Source: Desulfovibrionaceae bacterium
Lineage (GTDB): Bacteria > Desulfobacterota > Desulfovibrionia > Desulfovibrionales > Desulfovibrionaceae
Assembly: GCA_031082225.1 (NCBI GenBank)
Contig: JAVHLG010000011.1
Location: 16,737-80,736 of the forward strand
DNA: 64,000 bases
Direction of reading: 5' to 3'
A model generated the notes under the pieces. It did not search any database and was not told where the DNA came from. It worked only from the letters and a program-made list of their open reading frames with translations. The translations under genes and the position numbers were made by a program. Position 1 is the first letter of the stretch. Every line of letters begins with the position of its first letter. Positions 1 to 8,865 of this stretch are shown here, piece after piece.

Positions 1-309
1 GAATTGTTCGATCTTATACAAAAACACCTCGGGGTGGCCTTTCTGGACGGCGACCCGCCGGACCAGGCAGGGGCCGCCGGGCCGTCGGACGAACCGGAGC
101 TTGCCCCCGGCCACCTGTCCCGGCTTCCGGCCGAATGCCTCGCCGCCCTGCGCGACGCCGCCTTGAGCCTGGATGTCGAAAGCCTGCGGGAACATATCGC
201 AGGCCTTGGCCCGGAACACGCGGCGGCGGCCAAGGGGCTCCTCACGCTGGTGGAGCAGTACCGTTTCGAAAAGTTGCAGGAACTGTTGCAGGAGGGAAAC
301 CCCTCGTGA
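1..309 (+). CDS. Hybrid sensor histidine kinase, C-terminal end (partial)
   Basis: The reading frame is open at the left edge and gives about 102 residues before the stop. The sequence resembles the tail that follows the last receiver domain in large hybrid histidine kinases: a short hydrophobic segment near residue 5 (LIQKHLGVAF), a Pro/Ala/Gly-rich linker, then a helical block (LPAECLAALRDAALSL to EQYRFEKLQELLQ). The catalytic domains lie outside the window, so the kinase call rests on tail similarity and on context. Its stop overlaps the GTG start of the next gene by four bases, and that gene overlaps the one after it in the same way, so the three form one tightly coupled signalling operon. 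An Hpt-like or linker role for the tail cannot be excluded. Confidence 0.6.
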   Translation, partial: ELFDLIQKHLGVAFLDGDPPDQAGAAGPSDEPELAPGHLSRLPAECLAALRDAALSLDVESLREHIAGLGPEHAAAAKGLLTLVEQYRFEKLQELLQEGNPS

Positions 310-1571
310 GCATCGACATGCCGCTGTCCATTCTCATCGTGGACGACGTTCCGGCCAACCTCCAGTTGCTCTCCGGGATGCTCACCGAGCGCGGCTACAA
401 GGTCCGCCCGGCCCCAAGCGGCCCCCTGGCCCTGGAGGCGGCCAGACGGAACCCGCCGGAACTGATCCTGTTGGACATCAACATGCCGCAGATGGACGGT
501 TTCGAGGTCTGCCGCAGGCTCAAGGCCGACCCGAACCTGGCGGATATTCCGGTGCTGTTCATCAGCGCCCTCGGGGACGCCGCAGACAAGGTCCGGGCCT
601 TTGCCGAAGGCGGCCAGGACTACATCACCAAGCCTTTCCATGTGGAGGAGGTGCTGGCCCGGGTCATGACCCATCTGGCCCTGCGGCGGGCGCAACGCGA
701 GGTGAAAGAGCAAAACAGGGTCTTGCTCGAAACCCTCGACCAGTTGAAAAAGGCCCAGAACCGCCTTGTGATCTCCGAAAAAATGGCGGCCCTGGGCGTT
801 TTGGCGGCAGGCGTGGCCCATGAGATCAACAACCCCCTCAATTTCGTGAAAACCAGTTGCCACGGCCTGGAAAAAGACCTCCGCGACCTGACGGCCCTGG
901 TCTCCTTTTGCCGTGATGCCATGCCTGACGGGCAGCGGGAGGCCCTGGCCGCCTTCGAACGGCAGGTGGACTATGCGACCCTTACGCAGGAAATTCCCGA
1001 ACTTCTGGCGCATGTTTTCGAAGGCCTGGCCCGGGCCGGGGACATCGTCAGCTCCCTGCAGGTCTTCTCGCGCACGGACGATGCCGTGTGCCAGGATGTC
1101 GACATAAACGACGTGGTGGAATCCGTCCTGGTGGTCCTGCGCAACCGCTACAAGAACGTCACGGAAATGACCACGACGCTCTCGCCCACGCCACGGATTT
1201 GCGGCAATCCGGGCAAGCTGGGGCAGGTGGTCATGAACCTGATCACCAACGCCATCGACGCCGTGGAGTCCGTCGACGACCCGGCCCTGCGGCGCATCAC
1301 CCTGGCCACCGAAACCTGCTCCCGAAACGGCGCGCCATACGTGGCCCTGCACGTCACGGATTCCGGCCCCGGCATCCCTCCCGACATCCAATGCCGCATC
1401 TTCGATCCCTTTTTCACCACCAAGCCCGTGGGAAGGGGGACGGGGCTTGGACTTTTCATCAGCAACAATCTGATACAAGAGCACCGTGGAGCCCTGGAGC
1501 TTGCCAGCGTCCCCGGACGCGAAACCACCTTCTCCATGTATCTGCCCGCACCGCAGGAGGACGCCGCATGA
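306..1571 (+). CDS. Response-regulator receiver / sensor histidine kinase fusion
   Basis: A 421-residue cytoplasmic signalling protein with no membrane segment. An N-terminal receiver domain (about residues 8-125) has the acidic pair in ILIVDDVP, the phospho-acceptor Asp57 in [12 protein letters not shown] and the lysine in YITKPF. A coiled linker leads to a HisKA-type dimerisation region with His172 in [12 protein letters not shown], then an HATPase domain with the G boxes DSGPGIP and GRGTGLGLF. This order suggests a kinase whose activity is set by phosphorylation of its own receiver by the upstream hybrid kinase. The GTG start overlaps the preceding stop (GTGA) and has GGAGGG nine bases upstream; an in-frame ATG at 318 is the alternative. 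The downstream gene starts inside this gene's stop (ATGA). The input signal is unknown. Confidence 0.9.
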   Translation: MSIDMPLSILIVDDVPANLQLLSGMLTERGYKVRPAPSGPLALEAARRNPPELILLDINMPQMDGFEVCRRLKADPNLADIPVLFISALGDAADKVRAFAEGGQDYITKPFHVEEVLARVMTHLALRRAQREVKEQNRVLLETLDQLKKAQNRLVISEKMAALGVLAAGVAHEINNPLNFVKTSCHGLEKDLRDLTALVSFCRDAMPDGQREALAAFERQVDYATLTQEIPELLAHVFEGLARAGDIVSSLQVFSRTDDAVCQDVDINDVVESVLVVLRNRYKNVTEMTTTLSPTPRICGNPGKLGQVVMNLITNAIDAVESVDDPALRRITLATETCSRNGAPYVALHVTDSGPGIPPDIQCRIFDPFFTTKPVGRGTGLGLFISNNLIQEHRGALELASVPGRETTFSMYLPAPQEDAA

Positions 1572-3541
1572 ACCAGACACCCAGCCGGGACAAGCCGGTC
1601 ATTTTGTATGTGGACGACGAACCGGAGAACCTAAGCAGCTTCAAGGCCCTGTTCCGGCGCGACTACGACATCCGCCTGGCGGATTCCGCCCCTCGGGCTC
1701 TCGACATCCTGCGTGGCGAGGAAATCCATGTGCTGATCACGGACCAGCGCATGCCGGTGATGTCCGGAGCGGCCCTCCTGGAACAGGTGGCCACGGAGTT
1801 TCCAGACGTTCTGCGTTACATGCTGACGGGATACAGCGATTACGACCCCCTGGTGGATGCCATCAACAAGGGCCGGGTCCACGGCTATTTCCCCAAGCCG
1901 CTGAACCCCCGGGAATTTTCCGAACGCGTGGGAAAGGGGCTGGAGAATTGCCTCCTGCGCAAACGCAACGAACTGCTTTTAGTCGAACTGCAAAAAAGCC
2001 AGGCGCTCCTCAAGCAGGCCCACGCCCTGGCCCGTATCGGCATCTGGAGTTGGAACAGGGACAAGGACCAGGTCGCATGGTCCGAGGAATTATGGCAAAT
2101 CGCCGACCGCACCCCGCCGCCCGACCCGCTCACCCTCGCCCAAGTCTCCGATTTCTTCACCCAGGAGAGCCGGGAACGCATGAGACGGTGCATAGACGCG
2201 GCCCTTGAAAGCGGGGAGCCGTATCAACTGGAACTGCAGATGATCCGCCAGGACAGCCAGGTCTGCTGGCTGAACGCCTTTGGCGGGCCGACCCGGGACC
2301 AGCAGGGAAGGATCATAGGATTGCACGGAACGGTCCAGGACATCACGCAACGAAAGCGGTATGAAATCGCCTTGCGCGAGGCCATGGAGGCGGCCGAGGT
2401 CGCCAATCGCGCCAAATCCACCTTCCTGGCCAACATGAGCCATGAAATCCGGACGCCGCTCAACGGCATCCTGGGCATGTTGCAATTGCTGCGGCTGTCC
2501 TCCCTGAGCAGGGAAAACACCGACTATGTGGATGTCGCGATCCACTCCTGCAACCGTCTGACCAACCTGCTCTCGGACATTCTCGACCTGTCGCGGATTG
2601 AGGTTGGAAAACTGGACATTCAGCACAAGCCCGTGGATGTGCATCATGTGCTGCTGCAATTGCATGAGATGTTTCTCCCCACCGCCAAGAAGTCCGGCAT
2701 CGCATTGGTCTGTGAAGCCGACCCAGGCATCCCGGGCGGCCTCATGGGGGATGCGCTCCGCCTGCAACAGGTGCTCACCAATCTGGTCGGCAATGCGCTC
2801 AAATTCACCGCGTCAGGGACCGTCACCGTGGGGGCGTCTCCCCTTCCCCAACAGCAACCGGGACGCTACCGTGTTTTGTTTTCCGTAACCGACAGCGGCA
2901 TCGGCATCCCCGACGAGAAACTGCCCCTTCTGTTCAAACCATTCACCCAGGTCAGCGAGGGCTATCAGCGCCAGTTTCAGGGGGCGGGGCTCGGGCTGGC
3001 CATCTGCAAACGCCTTGTCGAGCTTATGGGTGGAAACATGACGATTGAAAGTAAGGAAGGCGTCGGCACCACCGTCCACTTCTCCGTGAGTCTGGGCATC
3101 GGACAACAGATGTCGGCCGAGCCGACCCCGTCGATCTGTCGCAGGGAAGACGAGCTGCCTGCCTTGCGGGTGCTTCTGGCCGAAGACGATCAGGCCAATG
3201 CGCTCACGGCGCAACGGCTCCTGGAAAAAAAGGGATGCCTCGTAAGAAAAGCCGAAAAAGGAGAGCAGGTCATCGACCTGTTGCGCCAGGAACCCTTTGA
3301 CGTGGTGCTCATGGATGTGCAGATGCCGGGCATGGACGGCGTCGCGGCGACGAAGGCGATCCGTTCCGGCCTGGCCGGGGAGGACAGACGGCGCATCCCC
3401 ATCATCGCCATGACGGCCTACGCCATGTCCGGCGACAAGGAGATCTTCCTGGCGGCCGGAATGAACGGGTACATCGCCAAACCCGTCAATATGGACGACC
3501 TTCTGCAGATGATCGTTGATGTCTTGGCGAGGCGGGGATGA
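1568..3541 (+). CDS. Hybrid sensor histidine kinase (REC-PAS-HisKA-HATPase-REC)
   Basis: A 657-residue soluble hybrid kinase. An N-terminal receiver ([11 protein letters not shown], Asp59 in [12 protein letters not shown], Lys in GYFPKP) is followed by a short coil, a PAS domain (about 155-265, starting ARIGIWSW and ending in the PAC-like GTVQDIT), HisKA with His292 in [12 protein letters not shown], an HATPase domain ([29 protein letters not shown]) and a C-terminal receiver with Asp583 in [12 protein letters not shown]. It is the third member of the overlapping operon and probably acts with the two preceding proteins in one relay. The ATG overlaps the previous stop. No output regulator with a DNA-binding domain is encoded here, so the endpoint lies elsewhere. 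The gene ends two bases before a displaced copy of argC sequence, so its 3' end sits at a rearrangement junction. Confidence 0.92.
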   Translation: MNQTPSRDKPVILYVDDEPENLSSFKALFRRDYDIRLADSAPRALDILRGEEIHVLITDQRMPVMSGAALLEQVATEFPDVLRYMLTGYSDYDPLVDAINKGRVHGYFPKPLNPREFSERVGKGLENCLLRKRNELLLVELQKSQALLKQAHALARIGIWSWNRDKDQVAWSEELWQIADRTPPPDPLTLAQVSDFFTQESRERMRRCIDAALESGEPYQLELQMIRQDSQVCWLNAFGGPTRDQQGRIIGLHGTVQDITQRKRYEIALREAMEAAEVANRAKSTFLANMSHEIRTPLNGILGMLQLLRLSSLSRENTDYVDVAIHSCNRLTNLLSDILDLSRIEVGKLDIQHKPVDVHHVLLQLHEMFLPTAKKSGIALVCEADPGIPGGLMGDALRLQQVLTNLVGNALKFTASGTVTVGASPLPQQQPGRYRVLFSVTDSGIGIPDEKLPLLFKPFTQVSEGYQRQFQGAGLGLAICKRLVELMGGNMTIESKEGVGTTVHFSVSLGIGQQMSAEPTPSICRREDELPALRVLLAEDDQANALTAQRLLEKKGCLVRKAEKGEQVIDLLRQEPFDVVLMDVQMPGMDGVAATKAIRSGLAGEDRRRIPIIAMTAYAMSGDKEIFLAAGMNGYIAKPVNMDDLLQMIVDVLARRG

Positions 3542-3543
3542 CG

Positions 3544-3587
3544 TTGTCGATGGCCGTGACCACGATGCGGCGACCCGTTCGGCCGTC
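3544..3587. repeat. Displaced 44-bp copy of an internal argC segment
   Basis: This 44-bp stretch matches 4201-4244, inside the 3' part of argC, at 42 of 44 positions; the mismatches are at the 25th and 36th base. In argC it encodes roughly DGRTGRLIVVTAIDN. The displaced copy carries no reading frame and lies two bases after the hybrid kinase stop. The two copies are in the same orientation and bracket the zeta-toxin remnant and its partner. It is either a recombination scar or the remnant of a displaced argC 3' end. Confidence 0.85.
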
Positions 3588-3590
3588 GGG

Positions 3591-3788
3591 TTATTGCGGG
3601 GGCTGGCCGGGCCGCATGGGCATGGAGGAATCAATGGCAGGCCACACCTCGACGACACGGCCGTCCTGCCACAGGACCAGGGGCGTACCCGTCTCCCGGG
3701 CCAGTTTTTCAGCGTTTGCCGCCGCGCGGCGCAGGGCCTGCTCGATGTCGCGAAGGGAATGATCGGCGTCAGTGACGTCACGAGGCAT
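3591..3788 (-). CDS. Small protein accompanying the zeta-toxin remnant
   Basis: A 65-residue soluble protein with a predicted amphipathic helix ([20 protein letters not shown]), then a short strand-like block [16 protein letters not shown]. Proteins with this helix followed by 'TGTPLVV..DGR.V' are commonly encoded beside single-domain zeta-type kinases, possibly as the cognate small partner; this is recalled family knowledge and was not checked. The chosen ATG lies inside the last codons of the zeta remnant, giving an 11-base overlap typical of coupled modules; a further ATG at 3806 is possible. Its stop falls three bases from the displaced argC copy. With its toxin broken, the gene may be a leftover or may act in trans. 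Confidence 0.6.
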   Translation of the reverse strand: MPRDVTDADHSLRDIEQALRRAAANAEKLARETGTPLVLWQDGRVVEVWPAIDSSMPMRPGQPPQ

Positions 3789-4017
3789 GCGTCCCTCCGA
3801 CGGCAAGCAGCTTCGGCGGTTGTACGGAATTGTCGTACAGCGACATGAATCTCCCGGCCCGAACCGCCGCCAGTGACGGGGAAAACGGCGACAGCCCCGC
3901 AGCGATCAGGTCGGCATTCACGAACAGAAGGCACCCCGCCTCATGCGGAAGATACTCCCGGGCAAACGTGGTTTTTCCTGCCCCGTTGGGGCCTGCGATG
4001 ACGAGTATGCCCGGCAT
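3778..4017 (-). pseudogene. Zeta-toxin family kinase, internally deleted remnant
   Basis: The first about 58 residues match the start of zeta-type toxins, which phosphorylate UDP-N-acetylglucosamine: a P-loop [16 protein letters not shown], then [14 protein letters not shown] and VRAGRFM. The frame then passes directly into [16 protein letters not shown], which looks like the extreme C-terminus of the same family. Intact members are about 195-200 residues, this one is 79, so roughly 115-120 residues of the middle, including most of the substrate site, are missing without frame loss. The ATG at 4017 is preferred over a GTG at 4026. It is probably inactive. It overlaps the small partner gene by 11 bases and lies between two copies of an argC segment. 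Confidence 0.75.
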
Positions 4018-4100
4018 GATGACCACCGATGTTTCCCCTCAATCTGGAGGGTAAAACGAAGCACGAGCAAACCACCCGGCACAAAGGATGAAATATCTCC

Positions 4101-5153
4101 CTACGGCACAAGCGGGGCCAGATTGAGCCCGGCCTCGACGGGCAGGCCAAGCATCAGGTTGGCGCAGGCCAGGGCCTGGCCCGACGCGCCCCGGCACAGG
4201 TTGTCGATGGCCGTGACCACGATGAGGCGACCCGTGCGGCCGTCCAGCACAAGGCCGATGTCGCAGAACATGGTCCCGCGCACGAACCGCGTCTCGGGCA
4301 GCTTTCCCTTGGGCAGAACCCGCACCCAGGGCGTCTGGGCGTAGTGGGTGGTGTAGACGTTGTGCACGTCGTCCAGGGTCACGGGTCGTTGCGGCTTGGT
4401 ATAGATGGTGGACAAAATGCCCCGGTCCACGGGCAGAAGGTGCGGATTAAACGACACCATCATGTCCGCGCCCGCGATCTTGGACAGCTCCTGCTCGATC
4501 TCCGGGGTATGGCGGTGCTTGCCCAGGTTGTAGGCCCGGAACGTGTCGTGCACCTCGCAAAAAAGCATCCCCACCTGGGACTTGCGACCGGCCCCGCTGG
4601 CCCCGGACTTGCTGTCGGCCACGATGCCGTCGGTCTCGATCAGGCCCTTGGCCAGGGCCGGGGCCAACCCGAGAATGACCGAGGTGGGATAGCAGCCCGG
4701 GTTGGCCACCAGGGTGGCCGTCTTGATGGCCTCGCCATACCGCTCGGGCAGCCCGTAGACGGCCTGCTCCAAAAGCTCGGGGTGGCGGTGCTCCACGGCG
4801 TACCAGGACTCATACACCCCGGGGTCGTTGAGGCGGAAATCGGCGCTTAGATCCACGACCTTGAGCCCCGCCCCCAGAAGCTCGGCGGCATAGCCCATGG
4901 CCGCCCCGTGGGGCACGGCCAGAAACACCAGACGGCAGGCGCCGGACAGGGAGGCCGCATCGGGCTCGGTGACGGACAGTTCGCCGATGCCCAGGCCCTG
5001 CAGGTGCGGATACAGCTCCACCAGGGTCTTTCCGGCCTCGGCCCGGGACGTGGCCCGCACCAGCTCCAGGGCCGGATGCCGGGCCAGAAGCCGCACCAGC
5101 TCCATCCCGGTATACCCGGTGACGCCCACCAACCCGACGGGAATCTTGCTCAT
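4101..5153 (-). CDS. argC: N-acetyl-gamma-glutamyl-phosphate reductase
   Basis: Cytoplasmic arginine-biosynthesis enzyme that reduces N-acetylglutamyl phosphate to the semialdehyde with NADPH. The 350 residues match the usual length. Visible signatures are the nucleotide-binding start VGLVGVTGYTGMELVRLL, the catalytic cysteine in ANPGCYPTS, the His-containing HRHTPEIEQEL, and NPHLLPVDRGI. The C-terminal NLCRGASGQALACANLML is normal, so the gene is intact despite the partial copy of its 3' part at 3544-3587. It follows the DUF1844 gene by 15 bases in the same direction and is probably co-transcribed with it. Confidence 0.97.
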   Translation of the reverse strand: MSKIPVGLVGVTGYTGMELVRLLARHPALELVRATSRAEAGKTLVELYPHLQGLGIGELSVTEPDAASLSGACRLVFLAVPHGAAMGYAAELLGAGLKVVDLSADFRLNDPGVYESWYAVEHRHPELLEQAVYGLPERYGEAIKTATLVANPGCYPTSVILGLAPALAKGLIETDGIVADSKSGASGAGRKSQVGMLFCEVHDTFRAYNLGKHRHTPEIEQELSKIAGADMMVSFNPHLLPVDRGILSTIYTKPQRPVTLDDVHNVYTTHYAQTPWVRVLPKGKLPETRFVRGTMFCDIGLVLDGRTGRLIVVTAIDNLCRGASGQALACANLMLGLPVEAGLNLAPLVP

Positions 5154-5168
5154 GTCATGGCCTCCGGT

Positions 5169-5531
5169 TCAGCCGGTTTTTTTGACGTAGGACAGCCTGA
5201 GCTGGCACAACAAATCGGCCAGGAGCTTGGCCTCCTCGTCCGTGGCGTTCGCCCGGGTCTTGCACTGCAGCATGGCCAGGATGTCGATGGTGTGCTTGGC
5301 CAGGGGCAGATTCTGCATATAGCTCCCGGTCTCGGGCTCCGGGGATTCGCCGAGCTGGACCATGGCCGAGGCCGCCAGGGACAATAGAAACGTGGAAAAG
5401 GCCACGGGCGGATAGCAGGGCTCGTCCTTGCCAAGCGGCTTCCCCTGCCCTTCCCGGCAGGTTCCGGCCATGTCGGCATCCCGGGCGTTTGCGCGGCTGT
5501 CGGTCACCTTGAACTCCTGGTTCTCGCTCAT
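5169..5531 (-). CDS. DUF1844 domain protein
   Basis: A 120-residue cytoplasmic protein of unknown function. The C-terminal two thirds fit DUF1844: VAFSTFLLSLAASAMVQLGE, then a helical block around AKHTIDILAMLQCKT and ATDEEAKLLADLLCQLRL. The charged N-terminus (MSENQEFKVTDSRA) is poorly conserved. The ATG has GGAG about eight bases upstream. It is the first gene of a two-gene unit with argC, whose start is 15 bases downstream. DUF1844 proteins are widespread in deltaproteobacteria and often sit beside housekeeping genes; no activity is assigned. Confidence 0.88.
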   Translation of the reverse strand: MSENQEFKVTDSRANARDADMAGTCREGQGKPLGKDEPCYPPVAFSTFLLSLAASAMVQLGESPEPETGSYMQNLPLAKHTIDILAMLQCKTRANATDEEAKLLADLLCQLRLSYVKKTG

Positions 5532-5588
5532 GGATCGGCTCCTTTGCGCCAGACGGCCGCCGGGGGGGGTTGTCCCCCGCCGCGTCTG

Positions 5589-5645
5589 GCCGTATGACGA
5601 CAATACGGCGTCACCATACGGCAACGCTTGCCTGGTATGCATACC
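5589..5645. promoter_or_regulatory. Two inverted repeats between DUF1844-argC and pyk
   Basis: In the 212-base divergent region, GCCGTATG at 5589-5596 pairs with CATACGGC at 5615-5622 (18-base spacer). A perfect 12-base palindrome, GGTATGCATACC, lies at 5634-5645. Either could be an operator shared by the two divergent units. No regulator is identified and neither resembles an ArgR box. Confidence 0.35.
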
Positions 5646-5743
5646 CGAATCGGGGTCGGGTTGCATCCGGTTTTTTCCCGCCGCGACCGCCGCGACCGGC
5701 GCGACCGGGACGAATTGGGCCTACCCCCACAGGGAGCGACTGC

Positions 5744-7165
5744 ATGCAGACCAAAATCGTAGCCACGCTTGGCCCCGCGTCCATGCATCCGGAGACCATG
5801 CGCCAGATGGTCGCGGCCGGGGTGCGCATCTTCCGCCTGAATTTTTCCCATTCCGACGCGGCCTATTTCATCCCGGCCATCACGACCATCCGGGAGATCG
5901 AATCCGAACTGGGCATCCCGCTCACGGCCCTTGGCGACCTGTGCGGCCCCAAAATCCGCATCGGCGAGGTGGAGGGCTCCCCCAAACAGGTGAACAAGGG
6001 CGAATACCTGCATCTGGGCCTGCCCGACGAGCGCCCGGCGGACGGCGAACTGTCCTACGTGAGCCTGGACATCCCGGAGCTTCTGGCCGGGCTCGACGTG
6101 GGCATGCCGGTCAATCTGAGCGACGGGATGTTGCAGTTCAAGGTGGCCAAGGTGGTCAAGGCCGACCGGCTTTTCGAACTCGAGGCCCAGAACGCCGGAT
6201 TTTTGTCCTCCCACAAGGGCATCGCCTTCCCCGGCAAGCACCACCCCATGCCCGCCCTGACCCAGAAGGACATCAAAGACCTGCACGAGGGCATCGACGT
6301 GGGCATCGACGCCGTGGCCCTGTCGTTCGTGCAAAGCGCTAAGGACGTGGCCGACGTCAAGGGGCACATCAAGGACCATGGCGCCTGGATCCCGGTGGTG
6401 GCCAAGCTGGAGCGGCAAAACGCCGTGGAAAACCTGGAGGAAATCCTCAAAATCACCGACGTGGTCATGGTGGCCCGGGGCGACCTGGGCCTGGAATGCC
6501 CCATCCCGGAGCTGCCCATCATCCAGAAAAAGATCATCCGGGCCTGCCGCCACGCCCAAAAGCCGGTCATCGTGGCCACCCAGATGCTTCTGTCCATGGT
6601 CCACAACCCCATCCCCACCCGGGCCGAGAGCACGGACGTAGCCAACGCCATCCTGGACGGGGCTGACTGCGTCATGCTCTCCGAGGAGACGGCCATCGGC
6701 GACTATCCGGTGGAGACGGTCAAGGTCATGCGCCAGATTTCCGACCAGGCCGTGGGCTACTACCTGGAGCGCATCGAGGGGCCGTTCGCGCCCAAAAAGG
6801 AGCGCAACCCGGCCAAGTACCTGGCCTATGCGGCGAGCTTACTCGCCAACAACGTGGACGCCCCGGCGCTGATCAGCCACACGGTCAGCGGCGACACGGC
6901 CAGGCTTCTGTCCTCGCGGCGTCCTGCCCAGCCCATCTACGCCCTGACCCCGGACACCAGGGTGCTTAGGGCCTTAAACTTCGCCTGGGGGGTCAAGCCC
7001 CGGCTGATCACCGGCGACGACCGGCGGCACATGGACCGGGTGGAGGAATATGTGGAGGCCAATCCGGATTTTACGGCCGGCAAGCCGGTGGTGATCACCG
7101 CCGGCCGGCCCACCCCGGGCAATCCCAGCCCCGGCACCAACGAGATCAAGATTTATTACAAATAA
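5744..7165 (+). CDS. pyk: Pyruvate kinase
   Basis: Catalyses phosphoenolpyruvate plus ADP to pyruvate plus ATP, the last step of glycolysis. The 473 residues match bacterial pyruvate kinases. Seen in order: TKIVATLGPAS at the start, FRLNFSHSD, DLCGPKIRIGE, the small B domain (about 70-170), the catalytic-site stretch VVAKLERQNAVENLEEIL, the signature VMVARGDLGLECP, then KPVIVATQMLLSM and the C-terminal regulatory domain with NPSPGTNEI. The ATG at 5744 has AGGGAG upstream; longer in-frame readings extend into non-conserved sequence. It is divergent from the argC unit and appears to be a single-gene transcript. Confidence 0.97.
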   Translation: MQTKIVATLGPASMHPETMRQMVAAGVRIFRLNFSHSDAAYFIPAITTIREIESELGIPLTALGDLCGPKIRIGEVEGSPKQVNKGEYLHLGLPDERPADGELSYVSLDIPELLAGLDVGMPVNLSDGMLQFKVAKVVKADRLFELEAQNAGFLSSHKGIAFPGKHHPMPALTQKDIKDLHEGIDVGIDAVALSFVQSAKDVADVKGHIKDHGAWIPVVAKLERQNAVENLEEILKITDVVMVARGDLGLECPIPELPIIQKKIIRACRHAQKPVIVATQMLLSMVHNPIPTRAESTDVANAILDGADCVMLSEETAIGDYPVETVKVMRQISDQAVGYYLERIEGPFAPKKERNPAKYLAYAASLLANNVDAPALISHTVSGDTARLLSSRRPAQPIYALTPDTRVLRALNFAWGVKPRLITGDDRRHMDRVEEYVEANPDFTAGKPVVITAGRPTPGNPSPGTNEIKIYYK

Positions 7166-7181
7166 CGCGAAGGGAAGGACT

Positions 7182-7207
7182 GGGGCGCGGACCAGGGTTC
7201 GCGCCCC
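7182..7207 (+). terminator. Probable terminator after pyk
   Basis: GGGGCGCG pairs perfectly with CGCGCCCC across a 10-base loop, starting 17 bases after the pyk stop. There is no T-run after it, so it is either a weak intrinsic terminator or an mRNA-stabilising hairpin. Confidence 0.45.
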
Positions 7208-7325
7208 CGCCTGGGCCGGGTCTCCGTGCGGACACCACCCACCCCCTCCAGGTTGCTGAAACCAGCTCTTGGCGGAGGATTGCGGGCAAGCAGGAAACAC
7301 ATTTACGGAAAGGAATGCATGCACT

Positions 7326-7913
7326 ATGCCCGCTCATTTTTATACAAAGGATGTCTTACGCAGCCATCCGAATTATAGCAATTTCCGGATTGGCGATTAT
7401 ACCTATGGAACCCCAAGCGTGAAATGGTGGGGTGAAAAAGCGACACTCTCTATTGGAAAATTTTGTTCGATCGCGCCGGGATGCGACATCTTCCTGGGAG
7501 GAAACCACAGAACCGGATGGGTGACGACGTATCCGTTCTCAGGACTTCCTGACATTTTCCCCTTTGCCAAGGGTCTCCAGGCTGGATCAACGACAAACGG
7601 CGACGTTGTCATTGGAAATGACGTATGGATTGGACATCGCGTCACAATAATGTCCGGCGTCACCATCCATGATGGTGCGGTTATAGGCGCGAATGCGACA
7701 GTCACCAAAGATGTCCCACCGTACCATGTTGCAGCAGGAGTCCCGGCAAAAGTCATAAAAAAAAGATTCAAGGACGAACACATCCAAAAACTTTTGGCTA
7801 TAAAGTGGTGGGATTGGGACATCGACACGATAAGCAAGGTCATCACGCATATGCTTTCTGATGACATAGATACGTTTATTCGTGTTGCATCAACAATTGC
7901 TGCACAACGGTAG
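7326..7913 (+). CDS. CatB-like hexapeptide-repeat acetyltransferase
   Basis: A 195-residue acyltransferase of the left-handed beta-helix xenobiotic-acetyltransferase type (CatB/Vat relatives), which transfer acetyl from acetyl-CoA to a hydroxyl. Seen: the N-terminal YGTPSVKWWGEKATLSIGKF, the catalytic-His region LGGNHRTGWVTTYPFS, hexapeptide repeats (VIGNDVWIGHRVTIMSGV, AVIGANATVTKDVPPYHV) and the end motif AAGVPAKVIKKRF followed by WWDWD. Base composition is clearly AT-richer than neighbours, with frequent A/T third positions, suggesting acquisition from another genome. In such surroundings these proteins often modify surface sugars rather than drugs, so the substrate is open. The ATG at 7326 is chosen because upstream ATGs are out of frame. 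It stands alone. Confidence 0.88.
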   Translation: MPAHFYTKDVLRSHPNYSNFRIGDYTYGTPSVKWWGEKATLSIGKFCSIAPGCDIFLGGNHRTGWVTTYPFSGLPDIFPFAKGLQAGSTTNGDVVIGNDVWIGHRVTIMSGVTIHDGAVIGANATVTKDVPPYHVAAGVPAKVIKKRFKDEHIQKLLAIKWWDWDIDTISKVITHMLSDDIDTFIRVASTIAAQR

Positions 7914-8262
7914 CCTGTACCGTGCCAACAGAGACCGCCTTCACCTGACACCGCCGTCTTCAGCCAGGCAGCGGCGATGCTGCCTCCGCAACCCCATCCA
8001 CGCCGGATTCCGTGGCCTCGCGCCCCACGCCGTCGGGACTGCCGGTCAGGCCCAGGGAGGCGCGGACGGCGCCGCCCGTGGGCGGATATCGGCCGTGACC
8101 CATGGGCCTTCGGGCTGCCATCCTCTCCGTCTCCGGCGGGAAGGCCGCCGCTTCCGCCCCGATCACCGCCATTTCCCGCCGCCCTTGTCGGCAGCCTTCA
8201 TTTCGTATAGTGTTCCCGGGTAATTCCCCAGCCCTTTTCCCCAACGGCAACCCGGAGCGTCT
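7914..8262 (+). other. Intergenic region without a recognisable gene
   Basis: These 349 bases are GC-rich. Short frames are present on both strands but none has conserved-looking protein sequence or a ribosome site. The last 20 bases hold GGAGCG before the NfeD start. No terminator with a T-run was found. Confidence 0.5.
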
Positions 8263-8709
8263 ATGCCATCCGCCTCCCTGACCTGGTTTCTCATCGGCGT
8301 GGTGTTTCTCTTCGCCGAACTGGCCATGCCCGGGCTGATCCTCATCTTTTTCTGCTTCGGGAGCTGGATCGTCACCCTGATGCTGCTTTTTTCCGAGGTC
8401 TCGGTGCAGGTGCAGCTCGTGGTTTTTCTGGTGGCCTCGCTGGTGCTGCTTTTCACCCTGCGCAAGCTGTTCATGCGCACCTTCGGGGGACGCCTCAAGG
8501 ACGGCGCGGACAAGGAGCTGGCCGACCGGGCCGTGGGCCGTCAGGCCCTGGTGACCACGGCCATCCGCCCGGCCGCGCCCGGGGAGATCAAGTTTCGCGG
8601 CAGTTTCTGGCGGGCCGCCGCCGACGTGGACATCCCCGAAGGGGCCACGGTGGTCATCGAGGGTCCGGGCTCGGACGACGGCCTGACCTTTCGGGTGCGG
8701 CCCCTGTAG
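8263..8709 (+). CDS. NfeD family membrane protein
   Basis: A 148-residue short-form NfeD protein. Three hydrophobic segments occupy residues 6-75 (WFLIGVVFLFAELAMPGLIL, FCFGSWIVTLMLLF, LVVFLVASLVLLFTL), followed by a cytosolic OB-fold (about 90-148: VGRQALVTTAIRP, KFRGSFWRAAADVDIPEGA, VVIEG). Short NfeD proteins are paired with slipin/QmcA-type SPFH proteins in membrane microdomain assemblies, and such a gene follows 156 bases downstream. The protease domain of long NfeD proteins is absent. Confidence 0.92.
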   Translation: MPSASLTWFLIGVVFLFAELAMPGLILIFFCFGSWIVTLMLLFSEVSVQVQLVVFLVASLVLLFTLRKLFMRTFGGRLKDGADKELADRAVGRQALVTTAIRPAAPGEIKFRGSFWRAAADVDIPEGATVVIEGPGSDDGLTFRVRPL

Positions 8710-8865
8710 CAGCCTGCCTCCGGGATTCCGGTTTTTCTCGATTGCCGCGCGGCGTCATGTGAACGCCTTCTTTCTTGTGGAAAAAATGTTAACGTCCATC
8801 CAAAGAGATGCAACGCGCCCCGACCCGCATACCGCGCCGGGACGCGCCGCACAAAGGAGCCTGCC

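Noticed and set aside
5528..6604. 358-codon minus-strand frame antisense to pyk
   Set aside because: It mirrors the codon pattern of pyruvate kinase, gives His/Asp/Gly-rich sequence of no family, and the plus-strand gene is certain.
7914..8262. Small gene in the gap before NfeD
   Set aside because: Frames here are Arg/Pro-rich on both strands, lack ribosome sites and look like random GC-rich translation.
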